From Anaerolineae bacterium (GTDB lineage Bacteria; Chloroflexota; Anaerolineae; Aggregatilineales; Phototrophicaceae): 21,055 bases of DNA. Position 1 is the stretch's first letter; each line of letters begins with the position of its first letter. The position numbers and the translations under genes were made by a program. This document shows positions 1-7,305 of this stretch, piece by piece. The notes below the pieces were generated by a model. It had not been told where the DNA came from, searched no databases, and saw only the letters and a list, made by a program, of their open reading frames with translations. Location of the stretch: NCBI GenBank assembly GCA_025454715.1, contig JALONY010000007.1, positions 1 through 21,055 on the forward strand, given 5' to 3'.

Positions 1-396
1 GGCCAATACGGTGCCCAACGCCTCGGCGGGACATCGGTCAGTAGCCTGAGCTGGTCGCCGGACTCGCAACGCATCGCGTTTTGGGCAGCCCCCCTGCCCG
101 ACCCATCCGCGCCGGAACAAGCGGGCGCGGCCTACCTGTTCGTCCACGACCTGACCAGCGGCCAAACCCGCCGCTATTGTGGCTACACCACCACCGGCCA
201 CACCCCCAACCCGCCCCGCTTGATGTGGTCGCCCGACGGCACGCATATCGCGTTCGCCGGTGACCTCGAGAACGACGGGCGCGGGTTCATCTTGTTCGCA
301 CTAGACGTGTCCGAGGGCGTTTTCTATGAGATGAGCGCTGGGGTCTATCCGGCGCTGGGCGCGGCCAACGTGCTGGCGTGGGGGTTGCGCCCATAA
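1..396 (+). CDS. C-terminal fragment of a TolB/PD40-type beta-propeller protein
   Basis: The open frame enters from the left window edge and ends with TAA at 394-396, giving about 131 visible residues. Two PD40/TolB-like blade motifs are readable: LSWSPDSQRIAF near residue 16 and LMWSPDGTHIAFAG near residue 74. The SPDG core followed by a hydrophobic strand is typical of WD40-like/TolB propeller repeats, which usually serve as protein-binding or sensor scaffolds in the periplasm or on the cell surface. The start, any signal peptide and the remaining blades lie outside the window. The next gene begins 27 bases downstream on the same strand, so this is probably the upstream member of an operon with the two membrane-protein genes. 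The propeller fold is well supported; the function is unknown. Confidence 0.75.
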   Translation, partial: GQYGAQRLGGTSVSSLSWSPDSQRIAFWAAPLPDPSAPEQAGAAYLFVHDLTSGQTRRYCGYTTTGHTPNPPRLMWSPDGTHIAFAGDLENDGRGFILFALDVSEGVFYEMSAGVYPALGAANVLAWGLRP

Positions 397-423
397 CCCG
401 CCCGAAGTCGTGAGAGGGTGCCT

Positions 424-1374
424 ATGCTGAGCAACCTGCTGTCCGTGCGCTTATGGCGTCGTTTCTGGGGGGTTCCGCCTCACCACCCCCTGATGGTGTT
501 GCGCTTTCACCACCCCGCCCCACCCCGCCGCTACCCCGAGTGGTTGGTCGGCGGCATCGTGTCCATCACCTTCAGCATCGGCCTGATGATTGCTTTGACC
601 ACGCCAATCATACTGGGGTGGCTGATGCTGGGGGTACTGCTGTTCATCGTGTCGGGCGGCACGGTGCGCGGTTTGCTGTACGCATTTCGGGTGGCGCAGC
701 GCGTCCGCCAAGAACGGCGCGACCCCGCGCTCGAAGCGATGCTGAACCTGACGCCGGTCGGCGGGCTGGGCGTGACATGGATGCTGGCCTTACGCACCGT
801 GCGCGGCGGCGACCGCAACCACGTCATCCTAACGCTGTTGCGCGGGGCACAAATCTGCGCGGTGTTGCTGCTGATGGGCGTGATTGGCTTGCTCCTCGTC
901 GGGGAGGTCATCATCCGCTGGTATGGGCAAGGCTCGCTCGATACCTCGCTCAACCCCGATGTTTGGGGCTGGGCGCTGGTCATCGGGCTGTGCATCGGCT
1001 GGATGGTGCTGGACGACGCCCAAGCGCCCCTCTTGGGCGTGATGTGTGGCCTGTGGGGTGCCAGCGTGCGGCGACACCCACACGAGGCGTGGATGTGGTC
1101 GGTCATGGCCTATCTCGGGCTGGGCGGCCTCGGCTTGGCCGTTTGGGGCGTGCTGTTGGGGGGCATCGGCGCATTGCTCGAGGCGTCCTATGGCGACTGG
1201 TTTTTTTCGGGCTCTTACGGCGGGGGTGCCATCGCGTTTTGGGGGCCGCTCGTGTTGTTCATCTTGGGCGCGCTGGCTACCGCGGCGCTGGTGCGCGAGA
1301 CCCTGCTGCGGGTGATGTGGCACCGGCTGTGCCGCCATTGGAACGCCGATGAGCGGGGGCTAGATTTGCTATGA
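424..1374 (+). CDS. Multi-pass membrane protein, first of a tandem paralogous pair
   Basis: The protein has 316 residues when started at ATG 424. A GTG at 418 is also in frame, but it abuts the purine-rich GAGAGGG at 412-418, which sits at normal spacing for ATG 424. A short basic, cytoplasmic-looking N-terminus is followed by several hydrophobic segments: two near residues 40-75, one near 140-160, and more in the last 150 residues. A loop with RRDPALEAMLNLTPVGG after the second membrane segment resembles the 'LE-LLxxTPL' cytoplasmic loop of ABC-2-type export permeases, but that link is only suggestive. The stop overlaps the ATG of the next gene (ATGA at 1371-1374), so the two are translationally coupled. 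The partner aligns along the whole length, including the TP-loop, the DDAQAPLLG/HDAAVSPLIG helix and the C-terminal W-R-C helix. Membrane location is confident; function is not. Confidence 0.7.
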   Translation: MLSNLLSVRLWRRFWGVPPHHPLMVLRFHHPAPPRRYPEWLVGGIVSITFSIGLMIALTTPIILGWLMLGVLLFIVSGGTVRGLLYAFRVAQRVRQERRDPALEAMLNLTPVGGLGVTWMLALRTVRGGDRNHVILTLLRGAQICAVLLLMGVIGLLLVGEVIIRWYGQGSLDTSLNPDVWGWALVIGLCIGWMVLDDAQAPLLGVMCGLWGASVRRHPHEAWMWSVMAYLGLGGLGLAVWGVLLGGIGALLEASYGDWFFSGSYGGGAIAFWGPLVLFILGALATAALVRETLLRVMWHRLCRHWNADERGLDLL

Positions 1375-2306
1375 CGCCCAGACGTGCCCCGCTCAGCGTG
1401 TGGATGTGGCGGATGCTGTGGCGCGACCCGACCGTGTTGGAGCGCGCCGAGCAATGGATGGTGTTGATGTCGCCACAATTTCGCGCTGAGCGCTTCCGGT
1501 CGTTCGGCTTCAGCGACCTAATCCAAATCGGCACCATCCTGACGATAGTGCTGGTGCTCGGCCCCTTATTGTTGGGCGGGCTGGTGATTTTGGGGGTGAT
1601 GAGCGGCAGCCTGCGCGGGGTCATCTCGTCCGGCGCGGTGGCGCACCTGTTGGCCGCCCAAAAACAAGCGCACCGCCTCGATGTGTTGTCGATGACCCCG
1701 GGCGGGGTGTTCCAAGCCGCATGGTCGATCATCGCCTATTACCACCTGCGTAAGGAATGGCAAAACCCGCTGGTCGGCATGTCGCAGACCGCCCTCAACA
1801 TCTTGACGGTGGTGGCGGGCATCAGCGCGCTGTTGCCGTCGTTCGGGCTCCTGCTCGAGTTTCTGAGCGGTGGGCGGGGCGGCCTGCCGTCCGACCTGAC
1901 GGAAGGCTGGTTCGGGTGGGTGGTGTGGGCGCTGGTGGCCATTGCCGTGCTGCTGCACGATGCGGCGGTGTCGCCGCTGATTGGCGCGGGGGTGGGCGTT
2001 TGGGGTGGCGCAGGCTTCGCCACCGACCCCAGCAACAGCCGCCTGTGGACATCGGGGACTTACATCGTCATCCGCTTCGCCGTGTTGGGCGCGGTCTTGG
2101 CGCTCTGGTGGGTGCTCAGCACCGCGCTGGCCTTACCGGCTTGGGCGTCGGGCTTGGCACTGCTGGCCATTTACGTCGTCGGGCACGAGGTGTTGCTGCA
2201 CGCCGTCTGGCGGCGGGCGTGCGAGGCGCTGGGTTGCCCGCCCGACCTGCTGCGCGGGGGCTGGCCTGTGCCCTCTCACTTGACTGTTGTACAATCAAAC
2301 GCCTAA
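1371..2306 (+). CDS. Multi-pass membrane protein, second of a tandem paralogous pair
   Basis: The protein has 311 residues and its ATG overlaps the upstream stop by four bases. It has an amphipathic N-terminus of about 45 residues, two hydrophobic helices near residues 47-85, a loop containing RLDVLSMTPGGVFQ, then four or more membrane segments. It matches its upstream neighbour in the loop (LSMTPGG against LNLTPVGG), in the helix HDAAVSPLIGAGVGVWGG (against DDAQAPLLGVMCGLWGA) and at the C-terminus (HEVLLHAVWRRACEALG against RETLLRVMWHRLCRHW). This indicates tandem duplication followed by divergence. Two coupled permease-like subunits after a propeller gene could form a heteromeric membrane complex, possibly with an ATPase encoded upstream of the window. 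I do not recognise a named family, and no catalytic motif is visible. Confidence 0.7.
   Translation: MTPRRAPLSVWMWRMLWRDPTVLERAEQWMVLMSPQFRAERFRSFGFSDLIQIGTILTIVLVLGPLLLGGLVILGVMSGSLRGVISSGAVAHLLAAQKQAHRLDVLSMTPGGVFQAAWSIIAYYHLRKEWQNPLVGMSQTALNILTVVAGISALLPSFGLLLEFLSGGRGGLPSDLTEGWFGWVVWALVAIAVLLHDAAVSPLIGAGVGVWGGAGFATDPSNSRLWTSGTYIVIRFAVLGAVLALWWVLSTALALPAWASGLALLAIYVVGHEVLLHAVWRRACEALGCPPDLLRGGWPVPSHLTVVQSNA
2290..2295 (+). promoter_or_regulatory. Weak -10 candidate (TACAAT) ahead of peptide deformylase
   Basis: TACAAT lies inside the last codons of the upstream membrane protein, about 47 bases before the deformylase ATG. No -35 element stands 16-18 bases upstream, and the nearby TTGACT (2280-2285) is only four bases away. 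The deformylase may simply be read through from the upstream operon. Confidence 0.25.
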
Positions 2307-2341
2307 AAACAAGCGTTAGCCGAACGAGGTGTGACCCCATC

Positions 2342-2872
2342 ATGGCGCTCTTACCCATCATCCAGCCCGATAACCCGACCCTTCGTCAGAAGGCCGTGCG
2401 CGTCAGCTCGTTCGGCCCCGAACTCCAAAAGCTGATTGACGACATGGTCGATACGATGACCGCCGCCCCGGGCGTCGGCTTGGCCGCCCCACAGGTCAAC
2501 GTCAGCCAGCGCCTCATCGTGGTGCGCCTCTCGGACGACGAGGAAAGCAAGAAGGAACACGGCGAGGAAGCCGGTAAGCTGTACGTGGTCGCCAACCCCA
2601 AAATCATCAAGGCCAGCCGCGACTTGGTCGAGGGTGTCGAGGGGTGCCTGAGCATCCCGGGCTGGGTCGGCACGGTGATGCGCCACGAGGAAGTGGTGAT
2701 TACCGGGCAAGACCGCCACGGCAAGGACATCCGCATCAAGGCGCGGGATTGGCTGGCGCGGGTGTTCCAGCACGAAATCGATCACCTCGACGGGCGTTTA
2801 TATACCGACATCGCCGAGGAGATGTGGCGCCCCGACGAGCGCGATGAGGACGGCGAAGGCGACCCGACCTAA
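2342..2872 (+). CDS. def: Peptide deformylase
   Basis: The protein has 176 residues. It removes the N-formyl group from nascent polypeptides at the ribosome, using a metal ion (Fe2+ in most bacterial enzymes). All three family motifs are present: GVGLAAPQ at residues 44-51, EGCLS at 100-104 with metal ligand C102, and QHEIDH at 143-148 with ligands H144 and H148 and catalytic E145. ATG 2342 is preceded by GAGGT at 2326-2330. The frame stays open far upstream, but those codons belong to a shadow of the membrane-protein gene, and homology begins at MALLPIIQPDNP. An acidic/lysine-rich insert (DDEESKKEHGEE, about residues 65-76) lies between motifs 1 and 2, where type 1 and type 2 deformylases differ in length. 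The C-terminus is short and acidic. The gene ends in a four-base overlap with the convergent propeller gene. Confidence 0.97.
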   Translation: MALLPIIQPDNPTLRQKAVRVSSFGPELQKLIDDMVDTMTAAPGVGLAAPQVNVSQRLIVVRLSDDEESKKEHGEEAGKLYVVANPKIIKASRDLVEGVEGCLSIPGWVGTVMRHEEVVITGQDRHGKDIRIKARDWLARVFQHEIDHLDGRLYTDIAEEMWRPDERDEDGEGDPT

Positions 2873-4056
2873 GGCGTGACGCCCCAAACCCGCACCGGCC
2901 CCCGCGTGGTGAAAAACAAGACCTGATACCCGTCATCCGTCCAGACGACCTCGCGGAATTGCGCGTCGTCGATGCGGAGCGTGCCGCGCAACACCATGCC
3001 GTCCAGCACGTTCGAGACGTTCCAGATGGTCGCGCCTTGCCCCAAGACACTGACGAATGCCAAGCTACCATCGGGCGAGAGCGCCGCGCTGACCCGCTCA
3101 CCGGTGGTCTGCGGCAAGGTGCCGACCAATTGCCCGCTGGCGATGTCCCACACCGCCAAATCGCTCAAGCCGTTGCCGAGCAAGACCGCACCGCTGGGCA
3201 AGAGCGAGAAGACCGACCCACTCCCCTCTGGCGACAGGCGCGCATCGACCGAGAGGTCGGGCAAGGTCAGGCGCAGGGTGCCGTCGAAGGTGTCGGCCAA
3301 GATGCGCGTACCGTCCTCGGTAGGCAAGACCGCATAGACCGGCGTGAGCAAATCGACCGAGGCGATGACCTCGCGTGACGCGATGTCCCACAGCGTGAGG
3401 CTGCCGTTTTGGTCGGCACCGAGCAAGGCTTGGCCGTCCTGTGTGAAGCCGAGCGCGGCGATGGGCGAGCTCACGCCCCCGAACTGCGCCAGCGCGGTGC
3501 GGTTGGGCATGTCCCACACTTGGATTTGCCCGTCGCGCCCGCCCACCGCCAACAGGCCGGTAAAGCGGTCATAGGCCACCGCGCCAGACGGGTTGGCCAA
3601 GCTACGGAAAGCCTCGACCGACTCGCCCGATGTGGCGTCATACACGCGGATGAACCCGCTGACGGTCAGGGTATACAGGCGCAGGCGGTCGGGCGAGACG
3701 AACACGTCCAACGCCTCTTCACGCGGGGCGGCGAACAATGTTTCGCCGGTCTGCAAGTCCCAGCCCAACAAGTGCGTGTTGTTGACCCCATATAGGCGGC
3801 TGTTGTCCAGCGGCAGGGCGTGAGCGAACACGGTCGAGGGCGGCTCTGGCACGGCCAAACTGCCCAGCTCGCGCAGGCGGGCTGCCGTCCGCAAGCTGAC
3901 GACCTCGGACGGCGAGACCCAGCCCGCAGGCGTCGGGAGCGGGGTGGGCGTGGCGCCACCTTCGGGGGGGCGGTCAGGCTGGGGCGCGGCGGGGGCACAG
4001 GCCGCCACCAGCGCGCACGCGGCCAGCAACAGTATCAGCACCGGTACGCGGCTCAT
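2869..4056 (-). CDS. WD40-like beta-propeller lipoprotein, coupled to the upstream kinase gene
   Basis: The protein has 395 residues. The chosen ATG (4056) starts a clear lipoprotein signal, MSRVPVLILLLAACALVAAC, with the lipid-attached Cys probably C20 (a second AAC at C14 is a less likely site). The frame is open 26 codons further, but that extension would bury the signal peptide. A Pro/Thr-rich linker follows, then repeated propeller blades; recognisable WD-like ends include LLGWDLQTGE, IRVYDATSGE, IQVWDMPNRT, LTLWDIASRE and LAVWDIASGQ, for about seven blades. The start codon overlaps the kinase stop (ATGA, 4053-4056), so both are probably made together. An extracytoplasmic propeller next to a kinase with an extracytoplasmic domain suggests a sensor or binding partner, which is inference. 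No terminator is visible; the gene converges on and overlaps def. Confidence 0.9.
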   Translation of the reverse strand: MSRVPVLILLLAACALVAACAPAAPQPDRPPEGGATPTPLPTPAGWVSPSEVVSLRTAARLRELGSLAVPEPPSTVFAHALPLDNSRLYGVNNTHLLGWDLQTGETLFAAPREEALDVFVSPDRLRLYTLTVSGFIRVYDATSGESVEAFRSLANPSGAVAYDRFTGLLAVGGRDGQIQVWDMPNRTALAQFGGVSSPIAALGFTQDGQALLGADQNGSLTLWDIASREVIASVDLLTPVYAVLPTEDGTRILADTFDGTLRLTLPDLSVDARLSPEGSGSVFSLLPSGAVLLGNGLSDLAVWDIASGQLVGTLPQTTGERVSAALSPDGSLAFVSVLGQGATIWNVSNVLDGMVLRGTLRIDDAQFREVVWTDDGYQVLFFTTRGPVRVWGVTP

Positions 4057-6152
4057 CGGATGACCGGCGCCCCTTCGTAGATGTCCATCGTGGCCGCCAC
4101 CAGCCCGTATTGCCGGATTTGGTCTAGCCCACACTCCCCCTCGAACGGGTCAACGGTGCCGTTGCCGTTCTGGTCGATGCCGCTGATTAAGATGTCGGCG
4201 AACTGGGTCGAGGTGTCCATGAACGGCGCGGCGGCCTCGAGGCTGTCGAGCGTCAGCATCGCCTCTTCGGCGGCGATGATTTCTTCTGACCAGATACGCA
4301 CGTTCTCGACGCACACCCGCACCAACTCCGCCTCGGTTTGCAGCGTGAGCGTGGCATTGGGCGAGCTGGTGGCGGCATCCAGCACGAGGTTGAGGTTTTC
4401 CAGCGTATTGAGCAGGCCGATTTTGGTGCCCGGGTTGCTGGCGCGGGTGTTGCCGTCGAAATCTTGCTCACCGCCCAGCAAGATGTTGAGCGTGTGCTCG
4501 ATGTGGGTGCGCATCGCGCCGACATTGCGCGAACGGGCGGCCAAGCCCGCGTGCTGCGTCGTAAAGCGGGCGTCGGCTTTGGCGGTCTCCAGCAGGCTGG
4601 CACCGCGCAACCCGAGGTCGGAGCGGATGAAGATGCTGGTGAGCGCATCGGTCAGCTCAATCGGCAACAGGCCGTGATAGGCGACCGTGGCGCTGGGCGT
4701 CTCGGCGTTGGCGGCGCTGGCCTCGACCGTGAGCAACAGCGCGTTGAACAGCGTCGGCAAGAACGCGCCATCCTCGGCGGTATAGGTCAGCGCGCCGGTG
4801 CCCACCGCATCGACGATGACCGCCCCCAGCTTGCGCGTCTCGCCGGTGCGGGTGTTTTGTAGCCACGCCACATAAACGTTACCTGCGGGCGCGGCCTGCA
4901 AATCGCGCACGCTCAGGCTGAGGCTATCCCCCTGCTGGGCGGCGGTATTGAAGGCCACCCGCCCGAACGACGGGCGCGTTTGCGCGGCCAACGTCTGGGC
5001 GATGACCTCGCTGCTGCGGGTGGGTTGCGCGGCGGGGGTGGTGTCGGCCACCGCGGTGGCGGGCACGGGCGCGCCGTCGTTTTGGCTGGTCAGCACCAAG
5101 ACCACAATCACCAACGCCACCAACATCACCAGCAAGGCCGCACCCAGCACCACCGTGGTGGTAACGTTAGAGCCGCCTTGTTGGACGATGATGGTGGGCG
5201 GTTGCGGGGTCAGGGTCATGTTCGTCCCGACGGTGGGGGAATTGGGGCTATAGACGCCGGAGCGCTGCGGGGTGTTGGGCAAGCGCGAGGTCTCGGCCTC
5301 CATGACCGGCCTGAGCGGGTCGGACGGGGTGCTGGCGCGCACGGCCATGCTGAACGCCTCGGAGAAGGCGGTCGCGGTGGAATAACGGTCGGCTGGCGTT
5401 TTGGCCAGCGCCCGCCGCATGACCGCATCGACCGCGGGCGAGACTGGGATGCGTGCCGACAAATCGGGCACCGGGTCGGTGACGTGCTTCATCATCAACG
5501 TCACGGGGTTGTCGGTCTCGAACAAGCCCTTGCCGGTCAGCAATTCCCACATCACCACCGCCAGCGAGTACAGGTCACTGCTGGGCGTCAAATCGAAGCC
5601 TTGCGCTTGCTCGGGCGACATATAGGCCGGTGTGCCCACCACGCCCGTGCCGGTCAAGCCGCTCTCGACGTTGGCCATCTTGGCGATGCCGAAGTCGGCG
5701 AGTAGTGTGTTGCCCTCACCGTCCAACAAGATGTTGGCTGGCTTGATGTCGCGGTGCACCACGCCCTGCTTGTGCGCGTAATCCAGAGCGCCCGCCAGCT
5801 CGCGCAGGATGCGCTCGACGCGCTCGACCGACATCTGCCCACGCCGCATCAGCTTGTCCAGCGACCCGCCGCGCACATAAGGCATCACCAAATACAGCAC
5901 GTCGTCAGCGGTCGCCCCATAATCGTAGAGCGCCAGCAAGTGCGGGTGTTGTAGGTTGGCGATGGTGCGCGCCTCTTGTTGAAAGCGTTGCTTGACATCG
6001 GGCGACATGCCCGGGTGGGGCGGCAGCACCTTGATGGCCACCTCGCGATCGACATCGGCGCGGTAGCCCAGATAGACTGCCGCCATGCCACCCTGACCGA
6101 TTTGGGAACGAATTTCGTAGATGCCGAGCTTGCGGCCCACCAATGAGGACAT
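4053..6152 (-). CDS. Transmembrane Ser/Thr protein kinase (Hanks/PknB type) with extracytoplasmic domain and EF-hand-like loop
   Basis: The protein has 699 residues. ATG 6152 is preceded by AGGGAGA at 6161-6167 with 8-base spacing; the longer open frame runs back through the promoter into the bL25 gene. The kinase domain spans about residues 8-270: Gly loop IGQGGMAAV (18-26), VAIK with K41, HRDIKPAN (133-140, catalytic D135), DFG (153-155) and activation-segment end GTPAYMSPE (173-181), so it should be active. A Pro/Thr-rich juxtamembrane region is followed by one TM helix at about 333-354. Outside, residues 395-495 (GNVYVAWLQNTRTGE, GAVIVD) resemble the extracytoplasmic fold of RskA-type anti-sigma factors; this is a weak similarity. 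A helical domain (500-650) ends in a canonical 12-residue calcium loop, D660-x-N-x-N-x-T-x-D-x-x-E671. The next gene, a propeller lipoprotein, overlaps by four bases. Substrates are unknown. Confidence 0.95.
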   Translation of the reverse strand: MSSLVGRKLGIYEIRSQIGQGGMAAVYLGYRADVDREVAIKVLPPHPGMSPDVKQRFQQEARTIANLQHPHLLALYDYGATADDVLYLVMPYVRGGSLDKLMRRGQMSVERVERILRELAGALDYAHKQGVVHRDIKPANILLDGEGNTLLADFGIAKMANVESGLTGTGVVGTPAYMSPEQAQGFDLTPSSDLYSLAVVMWELLTGKGLFETDNPVTLMMKHVTDPVPDLSARIPVSPAVDAVMRRALAKTPADRYSTATAFSEAFSMAVRASTPSDPLRPVMEAETSRLPNTPQRSGVYSPNSPTVGTNMTLTPQPPTIIVQQGGSNVTTTVVLGAALLVMLVALVIVVLVLTSQNDGAPVPATAVADTTPAAQPTRSSEVIAQTLAAQTRPSFGRVAFNTAAQQGDSLSLSVRDLQAAPAGNVYVAWLQNTRTGETRKLGAVIVDAVGTGALTYTAEDGAFLPTLFNALLLTVEASAANAETPSATVAYHGLLPIELTDALTSIFIRSDLGLRGASLLETAKADARFTTQHAGLAARSRNVGAMRTHIEHTLNILLGGEQDFDGNTRASNPGTKIGLLNTLENLNLVLDAATSSPNATLTLQTEAELVRVCVENVRIWSEEIIAAEEAMLTLDSLEAAAPFMDTSTQFADILISGIDQNGNGTVDPFEGECGLDQIRQYGLVAATMDIYEGAPVIR

Positions 6153-6236
6153 ATGGGCGGTCTCCCTGTGTTGTGTGCCGTGGGCGATTTGGATAAAAGC
6201 GAATAACGACAATGAAGGGTACACGGCTACGCGCCG

Positions 6237-6242
6237 ATTATA
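6237..6242 (-). promoter_or_regulatory. Candidate -10 element (TATAAT) for the kinase-lipoprotein operon
   Basis: A perfect TATAAT on the minus strand lies 84 bases before the kinase ATG and implies a leader of roughly 75 bases. No good -35 is seen at 16-18 bases; that position is occupied by the hairpin at 6254-6282. Confidence 0.45.
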
Positions 6243-6253
6243 CCCCATAACAC

Positions 6254-6282
6254 AACAGGGGACGCATTGAGCGTCCCCTGTT
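6254..6282 (-). terminator. Hairpin terminator of the bL25 gene
   Basis: A perfect 12-bp stem (AACAGGGGACGC, 6254-6265, against 6271-6282) closes a 5-base loop. It begins 39 bases after the bL25 stop. On the minus strand it is followed by GTGTTATGG, which is only moderately U-rich. It also sits just upstream of the kinase -10, so it insulates the two genes. Confidence 0.65.
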
Positions 6283-6321
6283 CTATCTGAAGTCTTATTC
6301 GGTGCGCGATGCGCCAACCGA

Positions 6322-6969
6322 TTAGAAGTCTTCTTCTTCGGCCTTGCCCTTGCTGATGACCTCGGGCTCGACCGAACCCGCTTCTTCCATGGCCTCGTCC
6401 ACTTCCGAGCGCGCCGCCGAGGTCTGGCTGACACGCGCCAGCAGCTCTTCGGGGTCGTTCAGGATAGCGATGCCCTCGCCCAGCTTCAGGTCGCCGACGA
6501 AGATGGCCGCGCCGACCGTCTTCAGGCTGGCGATGTCGATTTCGATGTATTCCATCAGCGCGCTGGGCAGCAACTCGACGTGCAGCGACGACGGGCCGGT
6601 AATCAGCACGCCCTGCTTGGCCTGCACCGCCGGGCTTTCGCCCACGTAGCGCACGGGGATGTCGGTCTTGAGCTTGGCGGTCAGGTCAAGCGCGAACAGG
6701 TCGATGTGGATCATCTTGCGGGTGATGACATCGCGCTGCACCTCGCGCACCAACACGGTATAGGTCTTGCCATCCGCGTTGATGTCGATCAGGTTGGTGC
6801 CGCCAGCCTTGGACAGCAAGATTTCGAGCGGGCGGTACGCCACTTGCAGGTTGACCGGCTGGGTCTTGGGCCCATACACGGTCATGGGCACGAGCCCGTT
6901 GCGGCGCAACTGACCGACCTTCTTGCCGGTCACGGTGCGGGGTTGTGCTTCGAGAGAAAAGTCGGTCAC
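6322..6969 (-). CDS. rplY: Ribosomal protein bL25 (CTC/TL5 family)
   Basis: The protein has 215 residues. It binds 5S rRNA in the large ribosomal subunit. The N-terminal domain (about 1-95) carries the family signature: LEAQPRTVTGKKVGQLRRNGLVP, then VYGP, a TYTVLVREVQRD strand and HIDLFAL. Residues 96-185 form the second, CTC-specific domain (IPVRYVGESPAV, GVLITGP, IEIDIASLKTV), so this is the long two-domain form rather than the roughly 94-residue E. coli form. The C-terminal 30 residues are acidic, ending EEEDF. The start is GTG at 6969 with AGGAG about 9 bases upstream; no in-frame ATG fits the homology start. A sigma-70-like promoter at 7070-7098 and a hairpin at 6254-6282 mark it as a single transcription unit with a leader of about 90 bases. 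Confidence 0.96.
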   Translation of the reverse strand: MTDFSLEAQPRTVTGKKVGQLRRNGLVPMTVYGPKTQPVNLQVAYRPLEILLSKAGGTNLIDINADGKTYTVLVREVQRDVITRKMIHIDLFALDLTAKLKTDIPVRYVGESPAVQAKQGVLITGPSSLHVELLPSALMEYIEIDIASLKTVGAAIFVGDLKLGEGIAILNDPEELLARVSQTSAARSEVDEAMEEAGSVEPEVISKGKAEEEDF

Positions 6970-7069
6970 GATGAAGAACTCCTAGACTGGGTGGTGCAGG
7001 CCGGCTGTCTCCACGCAAGCCTGCGGGCGTTTTTAACCGACCACATGGGGGATGGTCAAAAGTGGTGTC

Positions 7070-7098
7070 ATTCTAGCCGTCAGGGGGAAGCACGTCAA
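7070..7098 (-). promoter_or_regulatory. Sigma-70-like promoter of the bL25 gene
   Basis: On the minus strand, TTGACG (7093-7098) is separated by exactly 17 bases from TAGAAT (7070-7075), about 100 bases before the bL25 GTG. A second, weaker pair lies just downstream (TTGACC 7054-7059 and TTAAAA 7031-7036, also 17 bases apart). Confidence 0.7.
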
Positions 7099-7126
7099 TG
7101 CCGCGACACCAACCCCCAACGGACAG

Positions 7127-7160
7127 CAAAACCGCCCACACAAAGAAGGGGGCGGTTTTG
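7127..7160 (-). terminator. Intrinsic terminator of tRNA-Gly
   Basis: An 11-bp perfect stem (CAAAACCGCCC at 7127-7137 against 7150-7160) closes a 12-base loop. On the minus strand it ends in a run of four U residues. It starts 5 bases after the tRNA 3' end, so the tRNA is released before the bL25 promoter. Confidence 0.8.
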
Positions 7161-7165
7161 ACCGA

Positions 7166-7238
7166 AGCGGGTAACGGGATTCGAACCCGTGACACTTTGC
7201 TTGGGAAGCAAATGCTCTACCAGCTGAGCTACACCCGC
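7166..7238 (-). tRNA. tRNA-Gly (anticodon CCC)
   Basis: The minus strand folds into a full 73-base cloverleaf. The acceptor stem GCGGGTG pairs with TACCCGC (one G-U pair at 7-66). The D-arm is GCTC-AGCTGGTA-GAGC, the anticodon stem TTTGC/GCAAA holds loop TTCCCAA with anticodon CCC, and the T-arm is ACGGG-TTCGAAT-CCCGT. The discriminator base is U, as expected for bacterial tRNA-Gly with C35/C36 identity. CCA is not encoded, so it must be added after transcription. Confidence 0.97.
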
Positions 7239-7252
7239 GTCATATGCTCAGT

Positions 7253-7280
7253 AGTATAGCGCAAACCCCCAAGGAGTCAA
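7253..7280 (-). promoter_or_regulatory. Promoter of tRNA-Gly
   Basis: On the minus strand, TTGACT (7275-7280) and TATACT (7253-7258) are separated by 16 bases. The predicted start lies about 8 bases before the mature tRNA 5' end, a typical stable-RNA layout. Confidence 0.75.
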
Positions 7281-7305
7281 GGGGTGCGGGCGGGGCTTGC
7301 CCGTG

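Noticed and set aside
418..423. GTG 418 as start of the first membrane protein
   Set aside because: The purine-rich site GAGAGGG overlaps this GTG, while ATG 424 is at normal spacing from it.
2280..2295. TTGACT plus TACAAT as a full promoter for def
   Set aside because: The two boxes are only four bases apart, so they cannot be a -35/-10 pair.
6153..6434. 94-codon N-terminal extension of the kinase
   Set aside because: It runs through the intergenic terminator and the end of the bL25 gene. The start at 6152 has a good AGGGAGA site and precedes the kinase domain directly.
7281..7305. Hairpin after the SWIM gene as its terminator
   Set aside because: Pairing is limited to about five G-C pairs with no U-run, and it merges with the tRNA promoter region.
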